DNA from: Omphiscola glabra
Lineage: Eukaryota; Mollusca; Gastropoda; Lymnaeidae
Length of the DNA: 64,000 nt
Direction: 5' to 3'
Assembly: GCA_964017045.1 (NCBI GenBank)
Contig: OZ024802.1
Coordinates: 27,778,293 to 27,842,292 of the forward strand
Below, piece by piece: positions 47,095-58,940 of the stretch. The notes beneath the pieces are model-generated. The model had not been told where the DNA came from and ran no database searches. It saw nothing but the letters and a program-made list of their open reading frames with translations. Made by a program: the position numbers and the translations under genes. The number at the start of each line of letters is the position of its first letter. The first letter of the stretch is position 1.

Positions 47095-47475
47095 CCAAAC
47101 CCATCCAAACAATACAACCCACCAACCCATCCAACCCATCCCTGTGGCGCTACATCCCATGCAGGGCTTTGGCCTGCTTCAGACCACCTACCCATCCCTG
47201 TGGCGCTACAGCCCATGCAGAGCTTTGGCCTGCCTCAGACCTTCCACTCAGACCAACCATCCATCCCTGTGTCGCTACAGCTCATGCAGGGCTTAGGCCT
47301 GCCTCAGACCTTCCTCTCAGACCTTCCTCTCAGACCTTCCTCTCAGACCTAACTAGTGCTTTTCTTTTCCATGCTTAGATTCACAATTGTTGTAGATCTT
47401 TTTCCACATCATCCACCCATCTACGCCTAGGTCTGCCTTTGAGCCTGTCTCCTCTGGGGTTTTGGTGATGCACCC
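47095..47475 (-). mobile_element. LINE fragment, minus strand, with internal tandem duplication
   Basis: Minus strand reads RLKGRPRRRWVDDVEKDLQQ and KHGKEKH. The part encoding the RQAKAL..L.RHRDG segment is tandemly repeated three times (47145-47300, about 62-bp spacing), followed by CTCAGACCTTC repeats. Confidence 0.78.
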
Positions 47476-47997
47476 CACTTCACTCCTCTCCATTTAACGC
47501 CCCTCCCCCGCCACTGAATTTGACGTTGTTTTTTTTTTTAATGGCTCTGTACTGTGCTGACTCCAGTAACAAACCATTTCAACAAGCCGACCAAGTTTTG
47601 GTTTTGCCCCTTCTCCCCCCATTTTTTTGAAACAGTTCTGAAATGACGCCCCTGGCTCAAACCATTAATATTTCAAAAGCTCCATCAGATCAAACAGTGG
47701 GAGAAACAAAGAAATGGTTGAAAGGGGAATGTCCGATCTCTCAAGGAAGAAAAAAAAAAAAGGGACAACCTCAATCTGAGACTTGGTGGCATGATTGCGT
47801 TGTTTAACAAAACGATCAACGTTGTTTTTACTTGAGATTAAAAGGAGTCTAGTTGTTGTTTACACCAAGTCCGGGTATTTTGAGAAAATAACCGGTGGGT
47901 TCAAGTAATTATTAAAAAAAAAAAAAAAAAGTTAAAAAAATAAATAAATTATAATTTTAAAAAAAAAAAATAGCTTATTCTTTTACATAAAATATGC
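47476..47997. other. Intergenic, no gene recognised
   Basis: Contains a transposon-like segment (47595-47660, CAAGTTTTGG...CTGAAATGACGCCCCTGG) that recurs at 58800-58862 and, diverged, at 28405-28465. A-rich tracts at 47745-47760 and 47910-47970. Confidence 0.55.
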
Positions 47998-48225
47998 CAT
48001 CCTTTACAATAGGACTACATACAGTCCTACACTCCACCTGCCGGCCTTAAAACCATAAGCATACGGACAGTCCGATACCCTACCTGCCGGCATTTAAACA
48101 CTAGGTCTACGGACAGTCCTGAACCCTACCTGCCGGCCTTTTTTAAGAAAATAGGCCCACCAGACAATACAAATACCCTACCTGCCGGCCTTAAAACACT
48201 AGGCCCACAGACAGTCCCACGACCA
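47998..48225. repeat. Minisatellite, about 57-bp unit, four diverged copies
   Basis: Copies share CTACCTGCCGGCCTTAAAAC and ACGGACAGTCC. Confidence 0.88.
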
Positions 48226-48459
48226 GGCTGGGCCGAATGCTTCATCTAGATTTGATTTTAATATTCGGATCATCAAAGAGATCGAGCGTAGGGATCATTC
48301 ATTGTTTCCACTTATTTCGCTTGCTTAAATCGTCGGAAGTCACCCTTAATATATTTGTTTTAAAATGTTATATATTGATAATATTTTTAAAAAACCAATT
48401 AAATTCATATTATATTTTTGCTTAATTGTCTACACATTAATTCTCCTGGGAGATTTGGG

Positions 48460-48474
48460 GGGGGGGGGGGGGTG
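48460..48474. repeat. G-run
   Basis: Homopolymer of G. Confidence 0.9.
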
Positions 48475-48867
48475 TTAACTTTCTCCCGTGGAGATATGCC
48501 TAAAACAAAATCCTGATTCTTACAGAATATGACTCTTAGTAGTGTATAAGTATAATAATGATAATGCAACATGGAATTTTAAATCTCATTTAACTTTGTT
48601 CTCTTCCCTTTTTTATTGCTTGATCCAAAGGCTTTAAATAAATAAAAAAAATAATATAAAAAAAAAACCAGCAGATATGTGACATAAATAATTATCTGGT
48701 TTCATTTTTGTCGTTTTCAAATTAAGTCTCGATTGAGTTATTGCTTCAGCTTCAGTGAATGATTGTAACCAATGTTTAACTGGTCGACTTGGTTATTCTA
48801 AAAACAATGATAGTTCGTTGAAGCTAACATTTTAAAAATCTAATCGTTTAACAGCGAAGCGTGCTGT

Positions 48868-48940
48868 TTAATTAGTTGTTTAATTAGTTGTTTAATTAGT
48901 TGTTTAATTAGTTGTTTAAGTTTAATTAGTTGTTTAATTT
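48868..48940. repeat. Tandem repeat, 12-bp unit (TTTAATTAGTTG)
   Basis: Six copies. Confidence 0.95.
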
Positions 48941-49087
48941 TTCAACAATTTTTAAGTGCGAGGTTGTGACGTACTTTGGGGGAAAAAGGTGGGGGGGGGC
49001 AAGATTTGTGACAGATTGTGACAGGGGGAAAACATTGTCAAAAATTACGAGACCTACTATATGGACGGCCCCTATTCATCTACATCA

Positions 49088-49232
49088 ATCACTACCACAG
49101 TATAGGCAAGTACCTGTATGCTAATCAGATCACTACCACAGTTATAGGCAGGTGCCTGTACACTATCATATCACTACTAGTTATAGGCAGGTGCCTGTAC
49201 ACTACTCACATCACTACCACAGTTATAGGCAG
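49088..49232. repeat. Minisatellite, about 41-bp unit, four copies
   Basis: Units around ATCACTACCACAGTTATAGG + CAGGTGCCTGTACACTA. Confidence 0.92.
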
Positions 49233-50200
49233 GTGCCTGTTCGATTCTCAATCTCAGACTCATTGCTTGCTAATATTTGTATCGGTCTATCAACGGCATG
49301 CAAGAAAGCTGAGCCCGTTTAACAGAAAGAACCTCACAAAAATCCCCTAAATCTGATTATAGCAGACACCAGTGCCGTCTGGCATTGGCACACAACATCG
49401 TGCCAATCAGGGTCTCACCCCACTAGGGAACCTCACGCTTCTGGTGGCATTATGCTGCAAATATAATTAGTGATAGTGCAATTCATATTATTATTATTTA
49501 ATTGGCTATGGAATATGAAGCTCGTCATGAATTTTTGGTGGCTTTAAAGGGAGTTTTGATATAAAACAATTATTTTAAAAATCAGTCAATCGATAAGTTT
49601 GTTTATAGTTATTTAGCGCATATGTGGCCTAATTGATTTTTTCCTATTTTTTTCACAGTATCAGATCAAAAGCAATAAACATATAGGTAAAGGTATGTAT
49701 AAATAAGAAATCCTTAAGTAAAATGCGATATGTGATAAAAATTAAAGTGAAAATAAAGCAAAATTATTTATAAAATAACAAGGAAAAAATGTATTGTTTT
49801 TTTAAATTCATTTCTGCATAATGGATGGTTTTACTTTTTAAAACCAATCAAGAAATCTTCTGAAATTAACGTTAATATTGTGAAGTATTAAAAAAAAGTT
49901 ATTAATTAAAGAAATTCAACATTTTTTTTTTCGTTGATGATTTAAAAATTTTATCCACGTGTTGAATGTTGATCAAATTAACCGTGTACACCATATACAT
50001 AGGACAGTCTCAACAATACATAAACTGATCACAAATCTTAAATCTCAAAGGATATCCTAATAGACTAATAGAATATTATAGAATTTGTGGGGGTAAAAAA
50101 CGGTAAGCTCGGACGGAATCGGAAGCTTCATCATCAGGCTATTAGACATTAGCAACCACACGAAAAGCACTACAAGCCAAGGGGTGAACGAGCAGGTATG
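49233..50200. other. Intergenic, AT-rich, no gene recognised
   Basis: Mostly A and T with no coding signal. Confidence 0.5.
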
Positions 50201-50269
50201 GATTCACCAAAACTGGAAAAATCAAAGAAAAAAGTTAAATAGTATAATCAAAGTTTTAACATTAGAAAG

Positions 50270-50800
50270 GCTTAAAGATCCGGAATTCAAGAACTGGCTA
50301 CAGACAATACAGATCCTAGCTTTTGCTAATGTTGCAAATTCACAATGAAAAATGCAAATAGGTCCTCATTAACGAAACATAAACACTCAGTGAAACATAA
50401 AAATAATTTTGAAATTGCAAAGTCTACACATAGCCCAAGTCAGTTTATTAAAAGTGAAAAAAAAAGTAAATAGCAACGAGTGGGTTGTTTATTGCTGGAT
50501 ATTTTTATATTGGCACTTATTATTGAGTGATCTTAAGGACGGTCTAAATCAAGACACATTTTCTATATTATGTTATTTCATGAAGCACTTGACAGTTTGA
50601 CCACATTCCTCCTCATGTGTAGAAAGAATCTTCTCACAGATAAATTGCATTAAAACAAAAGTAACTTATTCTTTAAAAAAACAGACTCAGTTGGAGATAG
50701 ACTCCTTGCAAAACAGCATATAAATAGATGTAGCATGGCTTGTACTAACTGGATCCCAAAGGAAACGTTAATAAGAAGTGTTATTGAAATGCATAAATAA
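50270..50800 (+). pseudogene. Dead hAT-family transposase, internally deleted
   Basis: Two recognisable ends remain. About 50278-50460 reads DPEFKNWLQT and, after a frameshift and one stop, CCKFTMKNANRSSLTKHKHS + VKHKNN, a BED-like zinc finger as in ZNF862-type hAT proteins. 50601-50800 reads PHSSSCVERIFSQINCIKTK + VTYSLKK, then DRLLAKQHINR, the hAT C-terminal dimerisation domain, ending in TAA. The catalytic middle is absent. Transposases of this family move elements with 8-bp target duplications like those elsewhere in the window, but no link is shown. Confidence 0.8.
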
Positions 50801-51865
50801 AGAGTTGAGATTGTTTCAAATTTATTTCATTAGGAAAATTTTGTATTGTATATATTGTATTAAATATATTTCTTGAAAATTGGTGAGACAAAATTAATTA
50901 AACTCCAACTGTAAGCCAACACTGTCACCCCCACAGCCATTTAAATGTATGCCAATTAGTCATAGAAAATGACAAAATCAACACACCAGACATAAAATGT
51001 TACACTGTGCTCAATCAAGAATCCATAGTTAAATTTAATGAATTTCAATTACTTCTACAATGTGTGTTTGATTAGATTTATAAAAAAATTCTTTGTGGAC
51101 GAAATATAATGCATCTGTAAAAGATCCAGACTAATTTTCCTCTATTGAAAAAAAAACATATTTATGGATTGACACACATGTATTAAGAAATTAAAATTGT
51201 ACATTGTAGTATTATAACTGAAAAGTTCAATTAAACAGTATTTGTTTGAAAAAAAAAATATTATAATTTAATTTACAAGAAAAATAAAAGATACTTATTG
51301 TTTTCATAATAATATCAATCCATTTTAACTACAATTTTTTTATTATTAAATTCTGTTTAATTGCTTTGCAAACACCATTAACCGACTTACAATAAGAATT
51401 ATTTTTTTTTTGATGATGAACCATTTGCCCTTGTAAAAAGACGTTTGTGTTGATTAGCCTTGTGAGCTTTGTTTCCAAGTGACTTCTATTACATATGTAT
51501 TGTAGATGATATTTTTATCATTGAATTTGGAGATCATATTTAGTAGCCTAAATCCAGTGGGTATTATTATTTTGCATAAAAAATTAATTATTTTTTTTTT
51601 TTTTAAACAAATTGTTTATTTCTTTTATGTGATAAACATTCTTTTTAAAAATGTCTTATTAAATAAATTTCAGTAAATTACTGTACCACATGTTTCAGAG
51701 CATTAATGCAAGCTGTTTTTGCATTAATTACATAGAAAACTCTTTTTTTTTAAAAAAACCCTTATATATTTTATGATCTTGGGAAATCTTGGGAATTTTT
51801 TAAAAAGTGAGTGGCAGCCATGCCATAACTATAAGCACATTCATCGATAGTTGTGATTTTAATTT
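50801..51865. other. Intergenic, AT-rich, no gene recognised
   Basis: A/T-rich with several T-runs; no coding signal. Confidence 0.5.
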
Positions 51866-52852
51866 GGCAGTGTCTACACGTCCGGCGCGCCGGACGTTTA
51901 GTGCGGGAGATAAAAAGTCTGGCGACCAAGTCACAAGACCACATGTTTTATTGAAGCGCACACAATTTATTTTTATTTTCTTTTGTTGTAGCGCACCTTT
52001 TTTGTCAAATTTTAACTTGGTTGTTACTTTATTTCACTTTGGTTAGGCTGATTTAAAAGAATCAATAAAATGTAAAAATGGTGGAAAAAAAAAAGTCACA
52101 TGACCGCCGGACGCCTAGTTGGAGAAATTTTTCCGGCGAGCTAGTGACCGCTAGTGGAAGATAAGTCATGTGACCGCCGGACTACTAGTAGGTGTTATTA
52201 TTCCGTCAGGTCATGTGCCAAGAGGTCGCCGGCAAAATAGTTGCATTGCATATGATATTCCAATATTGTGTACTGTAATTACATATATTAGTCAGCCGAT
52301 CCCTAGATAATAAATTAATACTGAACATCTTAATTTGTTCATATGCTATGACTATGAGATACATAAACTGTAAGCATTTGACTGTGAATATTAAACTAGT
52401 CGGCCTATTATAGTATAGGCAAAGGTTATACTTAACTAACTAACTAACTAGTAGTAGATTAGTAGACGTACTAGTATTACTATTTGATTCCGACTCAACA
52501 AAAAAAAAATGTCCTTTAAATTGGTTAAACATCTCATAAAGCTCTGACTACTGTTACAAAGAAACATAATAAATTAAATAAACAAAATATACTTTTAATT
52601 AAAATAATAAGAAAAAAAGGGTAAAATTTGATCCCGATCCAGTTACCTATCACATATCGTAAGGTATCTAAGCGTCTACTCTACCTCAACAGCCTTATCT
52701 TAAAAGTAGGTCAGTACTGAGAAATAGGGTTTGTTACGGCGGTCATGTGACTTGGTCGCCGGACATATAGCTCCCGCACTAAAAAGTCCGGCGCGCCGGA
52801 CGTTTAGTGCATGGGATAAAAAGTCCGGCGCGCCGGACGTGTACACACTTCC
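51866..52852. mobile_element. 987-bp TIR element with CG-rich palindromic ends and 9-bp target duplication
   Basis: Left end GGCAGTGTCTACACG then CGTCCGGCGCGCCGGACG; the right end is the inverse, GGAAGTGTGTACACG with the same 18-bp palindrome twice. TTTTAATTT flanks both sides (51857-51865, 52853-52861). Subterminal CACATGACCGCCGGAC motifs recur near 52095, 52165 and inverted near 52200 and 52740. No protein-coding frame. The 9-bp duplication would fit Mutator-like elements, but the class is open. Confidence 0.85.
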
Positions 52853-53129
52853 TTTTAATTTTAAAAAAATTGTTTACATTAAAATGTCCCTTTAAAACCA
52901 CCGAAAATACATGGCAGACTGTTACTACAGTTACAGTAACCACTTGAGTGTTTTTATTTAGTTCCATGAGGTAAATAAGAAAAGGAAATGTTAAATGTAT
53001 TACCCTAGTAGGCGATAGCGTGTTTAAAGCCTTATTACTTTTATTGAAACGAACGATTTTACAATTAATTTACGAAAACATTGTATTATATTATTTGGTA
53101 AATTATGAGAGATGGGTCCGCGTTTTTTA

Positions 53130-53965
53130 CCATGGCCGCCATCTTGGTTGCCCCGACCCGCGAACTTTTACGTGTTCACGGGTCGGGACAACCAAGATGG
53201 CGGCCATGGAAAAATAAAATAACTCATGTTTTTGGTAAAATTACGAATAAAAAGATTTTAAAAATGAAAAAATGATCTAAATCTATCCCTCACCCTAACC
53301 TGAACCCTAAATTCCTCCCTAACAGGGTTTTGACCCTCTCCCTAACAGGGTTTTGACTCTCTCCCTAACAGGGTTTTGACCCTCTCCGGGTCTCCCTAAC
53401 AGGGTTTTGACCCTCTCCCTAACAGGGATTTGACCCTCTCCCTAACAGGGTTTTGACCCTCTCCCTAACAGGGTTTTGACCCTCTCCCTAACAGGGTTTT
53501 GACCCTCTCCCTAACAGGGTTTTGACCCTATCGGAACCAGCGTTTTGACACTCTCCTTAACCTAACGTGGCGCTGGGCTTTGACCCTGAAAAGTAGGAAA
53601 TTTTTTAAAAAACAAAGAAAAGTGGCCAAAATTAATTATAAAATAAAGAAGTAATGAAAACCCAACTTACATTTTCATGGAATACACTTTTACACACTTT
53701 ATTTCAGGTTCCAACGAAAAGAATATCCAAAAATTAATGAAACACGAATAAAACACGTGTGGTCATCCTCTAAAATAATCTTATGAAATGGCAGACGACA
53801 TTAAATACTAAATCAGCCAACCAATCAAATTTTATCATTATATTTAATCAACCAATAAAAATTTAATTAAAAAACATGCCATCGTTACGATGATCGTAAT
53901 TTAAGGAAAATGTAACTCTAATAAAAAAAATAAGGGGAGTGAATCCACGCAAATGACGTCGGGGA
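53130..53965. mobile_element. Dispersed element with GGCCGCCATCTTGG palindrome, long copy
   Basis: Opens with a 31-bp inverted repeat (arms 53130-53160 and 53179-53209, one mismatch, 18-bp loop), then CCTCACCCTAACC-like sequence, the 23-bp array and GACCCTATCGGAACCAG, and ends ACGCAAATGACGTCGGGG. Same block order as 16435-16605. Confidence 0.75.
53322..53530. repeat. Minisatellite, 23-bp unit, about nine copies
   Basis: Unit CTCCCTAACAGGGTTTTGAC + CCT, inside the element at 53130-53965. In the copy at 16435 the corresponding motif occurs only about twice and is diverged. Confidence 0.96.
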
Positions 53966-55510
53966 CCCATAACTCAGAATCAGCCTATTATTTATATCAT
54001 GGTTATTGTTTGTATTGTCTAAAAATATTAACATTACTCATTACTTAAAACAATGTCAATGTGACGTCTACCGGTCTTAGAAATGTAAACCCTATTTATT
54101 AATATTATTATTAAATAAAGTTGTCTACGGGCAAGCTATACTATAGTTAGAGTTAGAGTGTCAGAGAGAAGTAAGTAGTGTTTAACTTTAAACACAATTA
54201 TTATTAATAAAAGGCATATCATAATGCAATATTATATTGAATATACTATTTACTTCTGCTTTAAAAGGTATCCACGTTGTATTGTACAGCATGTCATTAT
54301 GACTCATTATATTATATAAAAGTGTGAGTAGCTTGTAGGCTACTTGTGTAACTTAAACTAAGTTAAACTTAAATATAAATAGGATTTCCACTCTTGATAG
54401 TACCAGCAGTCATGGTGACATGGTAATGAAAAAGTGTATCCCTGCCATTAAAATAATTAAATTAATATGAAGGCTACTGCTAATAATAATAATGAATTAT
54501 TGAACAGGCCTATCACGACTACATGCTGTGGCCCTGCCCTATGCAAAATTAATTTTAATTATGTTTAAATTTAAATGCAGGATTCAATAATAAAATTATT
54601 AAAGTTACTAAAGAAAGAAAATTTAAGATAAAGCCTAATATAGGATATAGTATTATATAGGGACAATCTTGATGCGTCTTTTACTATTGTACCCCCAAAC
54701 TGTCACTACTACGACTTTAAGAAACCGAGTTGAACATATATACATTCTGGTAGTTTGTACATTTTCGGTTGTTAAACCTGCTTTCTACATCCACCAGTCA
54801 ATGGCTCGAGAAATAAAATTGGTTGGGGTCCAAATATTACATTGATTTACCCTGAGAAGGGAAGCCAGTGGTGTTGATTTAGGATATTTTGTGTAACGGG
54901 TGTGCCAAATAATAGACTGAGCCAAATTATTTTAAACTGTTTGGCGTATATTCAAATTATATATACAGGTATCGTTACAAAAAATTAAAAATTTACAATG
55001 AAAATAAATAAATTCAACCTTGAAACTTAAAGTGATGTACCAGTAATAACAAGAAAAAATTTAAAGATTTAAATGTTATAAACAAATTTTAACAAGAGGT
55101 TAATGTTACAAGTTTATGTACCGGTAACAATAACATACTTTAAATTCAGAGGGCAGGGGCCATCTGACATAGTGATATTGCAATTATTGAAATAAAATTT
55201 TAAGCTTAGCAAGAATTGGTTACCCTGGGATCAAGGAATAATAACCCTTGTCAGAAAATTTGATTATTACCATTGTTAGAAACTATGATTATAACCATTG
55301 TCAGATAATCTGTGTGATAAAAAATATTTTTCTAAAAATGCAAATATTTTTCCATTTAATTGATTTCTTTTATTTTTTTGTTCATATGTTTTATATTATG
55401 AAGAACGCTAATGGTATTTTTTTAACTGAGATTTATAGACAGAACAAATGCATGCATACAGATCAGATATTCAAAGCTTGCACACTTCGTTTGTTTTCAG
55501 AGCTTGGACT
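53966..55510. other. Intergenic and upstream region of the zinc-finger gene
   Basis: AT-rich. A plausible splice acceptor GTTTTCAG ends at 55500, ten bases before the start codon, so a 5' untranslated exon probably lies upstream. Confidence 0.45.
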
Positions 55511-57244
55511 ATGGAGAAGATTGATTTTAAATTTATTTCAAGTCCAATTATAAAGGAAGAAAATGTCATCCTTATAGCAGAGACAGAAATTGACTTTAAT
55601 GAACTACTGAAGAAAGAAATATATAATGATGTTAACCTAAGGCAAGACACAGACCCTGACTGTTTGGGAGCTGACCTGGGATGTTGTCAAGAGAAGGAAC
55701 CAGAGGAAACATTACTTGAAAATGTGCAGCATGCTCAAAATATAAGATCTTCATCAAACCTGGAACCTGGACGATCACATGTAGCTGTCCCTAAAGAACT
55801 GTATACTAGGAGAAGTCTATATGAATGTGGCACGTGTAATGCAGTTTTTGATGACATTTTTTTATCAGTACCCAAACAACCTTGTGATGAATCAATGTCT
55901 TATAAGTGTCAACTTTGTCACACAGCTTTAACTAAAAGTCAAAAGTTAGCTTTGCGCAAAAGACAAAATCCTGGCGTTGGAGACATACAATATGAATGTG
56001 ACATTTGTTCTGCTGCATTTGCTAATAGATCACATTTAACTCAACACAAAAGAAGACATACTGGAGACAAACCGTACATATGTGAAATTTGTTCTGCTGC
56101 CTATTCCAATAGATGTACTTTAACCATGCACAAAAAAAGACATGCTGGAGAGAAACCCTTCAAATGTGACATTTGTCCTGCTGCTTTTGCTTTTAAATAT
56201 GATTTAGCAGTGCATAAAAGAAGACATACTGGAGACAAACCCTTCAAATGTGACATATGTTCTGCTTTATTTTTTACTAAATCTCAAATAACTTTTCACA
56301 TAAGAAAACATACTGGAGAGAGACCCTTTAAATGTGACTTATGTTCTGCTTTCTTTTTTACTAAATCTCAAATAACTTTTCACATAAGAAAACATACCGG
56401 AGAGAAAAGCTTTAAATGTGACATGTGTTCTGCTGCTTTTGCTGCTAAAAATGATTTAGCTGTGCACAGAAGAAGACATACCGGAGAGAAGCCCTTTCAA
56501 TGTGACATTTGTTCTGCTTTCTTTGTTACTCAATCTGAAATAGTCGTGCACAAAAGAAGACATACTGGAGAGAAGCCCTTTAAATGTGACATTTGCTCTG
56601 CTTTCTTCGCTACTAACGCTGAAAAAGCTGATCACACAAGAAGACATACTGGAGAGAAACCCTTCAAATGTGACATTTGTCCTGCTACTTTTGCTTCTAA
56701 ATCTGATTTAGCTGTGCACAAAAGAAGACATCTTGGAGAGAAACCCTTTAAATGTGACATTTGTTCTGCTGCTATTGCTAATATATCAAATTTTAATGAA
56801 CACAAAATAAGACATACTGGGGAAAAACCGTACATATGTGACATTTGTTCTGCAGCTTTTGCTTCTAAATCTTATTTAACAAAACATAAAAGAAGACATA
56901 CTAGAGAGAAACCCAATAAATGTGACATTTGTTCTGCTGCTTTTTTTTCTAAATCTGATTTAACAAGGCACATAAACAGACATACTGGAGAAAAACCATA
57001 CATATGTGATATTTGTTCTGCTGCTTTTGCTTCTAAATCTTATTTAACAAGGCATAAAAGAAAACATACTAGAGAGAAACCCTTTAAATGTAACATTTGT
57101 TCTGCTGCTTTTGCTAAAAAATCAAACTTTACTGAACACAAAATAGGCCATACTAAAGAAAAACCATACATATGTGACATTTGTTCTGCTGCTTTTGCTT
57201 CTAAATCTAATTTAGCTGCACACAAAAGAAGACATACTGGATAG
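55511..57244 (+). CDS. C2H2 zinc-finger protein, 15 fingers
   Basis: Predicted nuclear DNA-binding protein of 577 residues. I chose ATG 55511 (MEKIDFKFISSP) over the in-frame ATG 55448 because a splice acceptor, TTTGTTTTCAG, ends at 55500. Residues 1-105 are acidic. About 106-160 hold two degenerate finger relics with CxxC but incomplete histidines (YECGTCNAVF, YKCQLCHTAL). From residue 161 to the end are 15 intact C2H2 fingers of the type FKCDICSAAFASKSDLAVHK, joined by TG(E/D)KP linkers. Variable residues at finger helix positions include KSQIT (twice in tandem), KSYLT, NAEKA and KSNFT. No KRAB, ZAD or SCAN domain. The array ends in HTG then TAG, where GAG (Glu of the linker) is expected, with decayed fingers beyond. 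Target unknown. A candidate AATAAA lies near 57612. Confidence 0.92.
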   Translation: MEKIDFKFISSPIIKEENVILIAETEIDFNELLKKEIYNDVNLRQDTDPDCLGADLGCCQEKEPEETLLENVQHAQNIRSSSNLEPGRSHVAVPKELYTRRSLYECGTCNAVFDDIFLSVPKQPCDESMSYKCQLCHTALTKSQKLALRKRQNPGVGDIQYECDICSAAFANRSHLTQHKRRHTGDKPYICEICSAAYSNRCTLTMHKKRHAGEKPFKCDICPAAFAFKYDLAVHKRRHTGDKPFKCDICSALFFTKSQITFHIRKHTGERPFKCDLCSAFFFTKSQITFHIRKHTGEKSFKCDMCSAAFAAKNDLAVHRRRHTGEKPFQCDICSAFFVTQSEIVVHKRRHTGEKPFKCDICSAFFATNAEKADHTRRHTGEKPFKCDICPATFASKSDLAVHKRRHLGEKPFKCDICSAAIANISNFNEHKIRHTGEKPYICDICSAAFASKSYLTKHKRRHTREKPNKCDICSAAFFSKSDLTRHINRHTGEKPYICDICSAAFASKSYLTRHKRKHTREKPFKCNICSAAFAKKSNFTEHKIGHTKEKPYICDICSAAFASKSNLAAHKRRHTG

Positions 57245-57425
57245 AAACCCTTTGAAAAGTGATATTTGTTCTGCTTTCTTTGTTACTAAATCTGAAAAAG
57301 CTAATCACACAAGAAGACGTAATGGAGTGAAAACCTTTAAATTTAGTGGGGGGGGGGGGGCATTTGTTCTGGAACTTTTGTTTCTAAATGTAGTTTAGCT
57401 TTGCACACAAAGAAACCATACTGGA
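57245..57425 (+). pseudogene. Decayed C-terminal zinc fingers of the same gene
   Basis: After the TAG the sequence still reads as finger remnants: KPFE, a frameshift, then ICSAFFVTKSEKANHTRR-like sequence and KTF.F, a G-run (57347-57360), and a last CSGTFVSKCSLALHTK-like stretch in other frames. These are about two former fingers no longer in frame. Confidence 0.8.
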
Positions 57426-58940
57426 AGGAAACCATAGCTAGCCACTTTAGATAAAAAAAAATTTTTTTTAAAGTTCCAAAGCCACAACAAACTAATTTCA
57501 AGAACAGAGGGAAGATCCTGTTTTTATATTTTTTTTTTACCAAAAAAAAATATGTGATAATCTACCGGTAATTATTATTGGTGTAAATTGTAAGCAAAAA
57601 AAATAAAAAAATATATGAAATTGTAGAAAAATGTATGTATAGATATATAGATTTTTACGTTTCTCTCATTAGGTTTTGGAAATTGTTTTCTTTAAATTAA
57701 ATTGTATTTAATTTTGGCTGAAAGCAACATTTTTTCCACCCATCAACTACAATACTAAAAATTTGAAAAGATCTCCTTAACGTTTAAAATATGTGAACCA
57801 TTTGTAATATCTGTAGCATTAATGGATTTTGATGTACGGTATTGGTTTATTTATTTAAAATGTTTTTGCCTTTTTTTTTTTTCTATAAGGTATTATCAGA
57901 AAATTGTAAATCAAAGAATTCTTTTATCTTAAGAAGAATATCTTACCCATTTCACATCTGTAACAGCCTCAAGTGTTTTGTTTTTTTTTAAAAGAAATTT
58001 TATATTGTTTGAATACATTTGTGAAACAATGAAAAATTTAATTTTGCAATATTAACAACGCAATGAAATACCAGATTGGGTATTCCATTGTGAATACGAA
58101 TCAAAATAGTACCGGTATTAGTATGAGTATTAAATACGTGATCATTTATTGCAAATAAATAGAATACTTAAAATAGTTCTTCAACTGTCATTTTAAATGT
58201 ATTTCTAATTTATAACAATAATACATAAACTTGAATTTAAAGTTACAATGACAAATGAGTATCATAAGTCAGATAGAATAATTTATGAAATATATTAAAT
58301 TTTATTTTAATCGTATGTCGTATTTAAATTTTTCCTATTTCCTTAAAAAATAATAGAATTTCAGTATCACTGTTTTAAAAAATTCAAACGTAATTAAATC
58401 AATTTTTTTTGTTTTTTTGGTTTGTTTTTTTAGCGTTATAAGTTAATAAGTTATATCATATTATATGGATACACTAGCTTATCCTAATACGTATACTATA
58501 TGTACCGTACCAGTACCTGTTGCCTCCAATGCAAAACAAAACTGAAATCTCAGCGTTTTTGACTTATGAAAAAATAAATACTGATGTGAATGCCATGCAA
58601 TAAACTAATGCTTTATTGCAGGCTTGAAATTTTGTCTCTACTGTCTACTAAGTTTAAAAAGCAGAAATATATAACCTAGAATAAGATTTAGAATGTGATC
58701 AAAGGGGTCACCCATTAATTACGTCAACAATTTTTACGCAATTTTTGACCCCCTACGCTTGCCAAAAACTGTCCACCTTTCAATGATTAAAAGCTTAACA
58801 AGCTTGCCAAGTTTTGGCCACCCCCCCCCCCCTCTTGAAAAAAACCCTGAAATGACACCCCTGATGGGCATAGTCTATAGTAATAGTAGTAATAGTAGTT
58901 GATTTATATTGAGAGAATATCAACATCACATCTTTAACTC
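57426..58940. other. Zinc-finger 3' flank and intergenic region
   Basis: AT-rich. Transposon-like end segments at 58695-58760 (AAAGGGGTCACCCATTAATT) and 58800-58862 (C-run then CTGAAATGACACCCCTG). No gene seen. Confidence 0.5.

Noticed and set aside
53270..53590. Internal telomere (CCCTAA) sequence
   Set aside because: CCTAACC-like stretches are irregular, and the regular unit is a 23-bp CTCCCTAACAGGGTTTTGAC repeat inside a dispersed element.
55448..55510. Upstream in-frame ATG for the zinc-finger protein
   Set aside because: A strong splice acceptor ends at 55500, so the upstream codons are most likely intronic; ATG 55511 is preferred.
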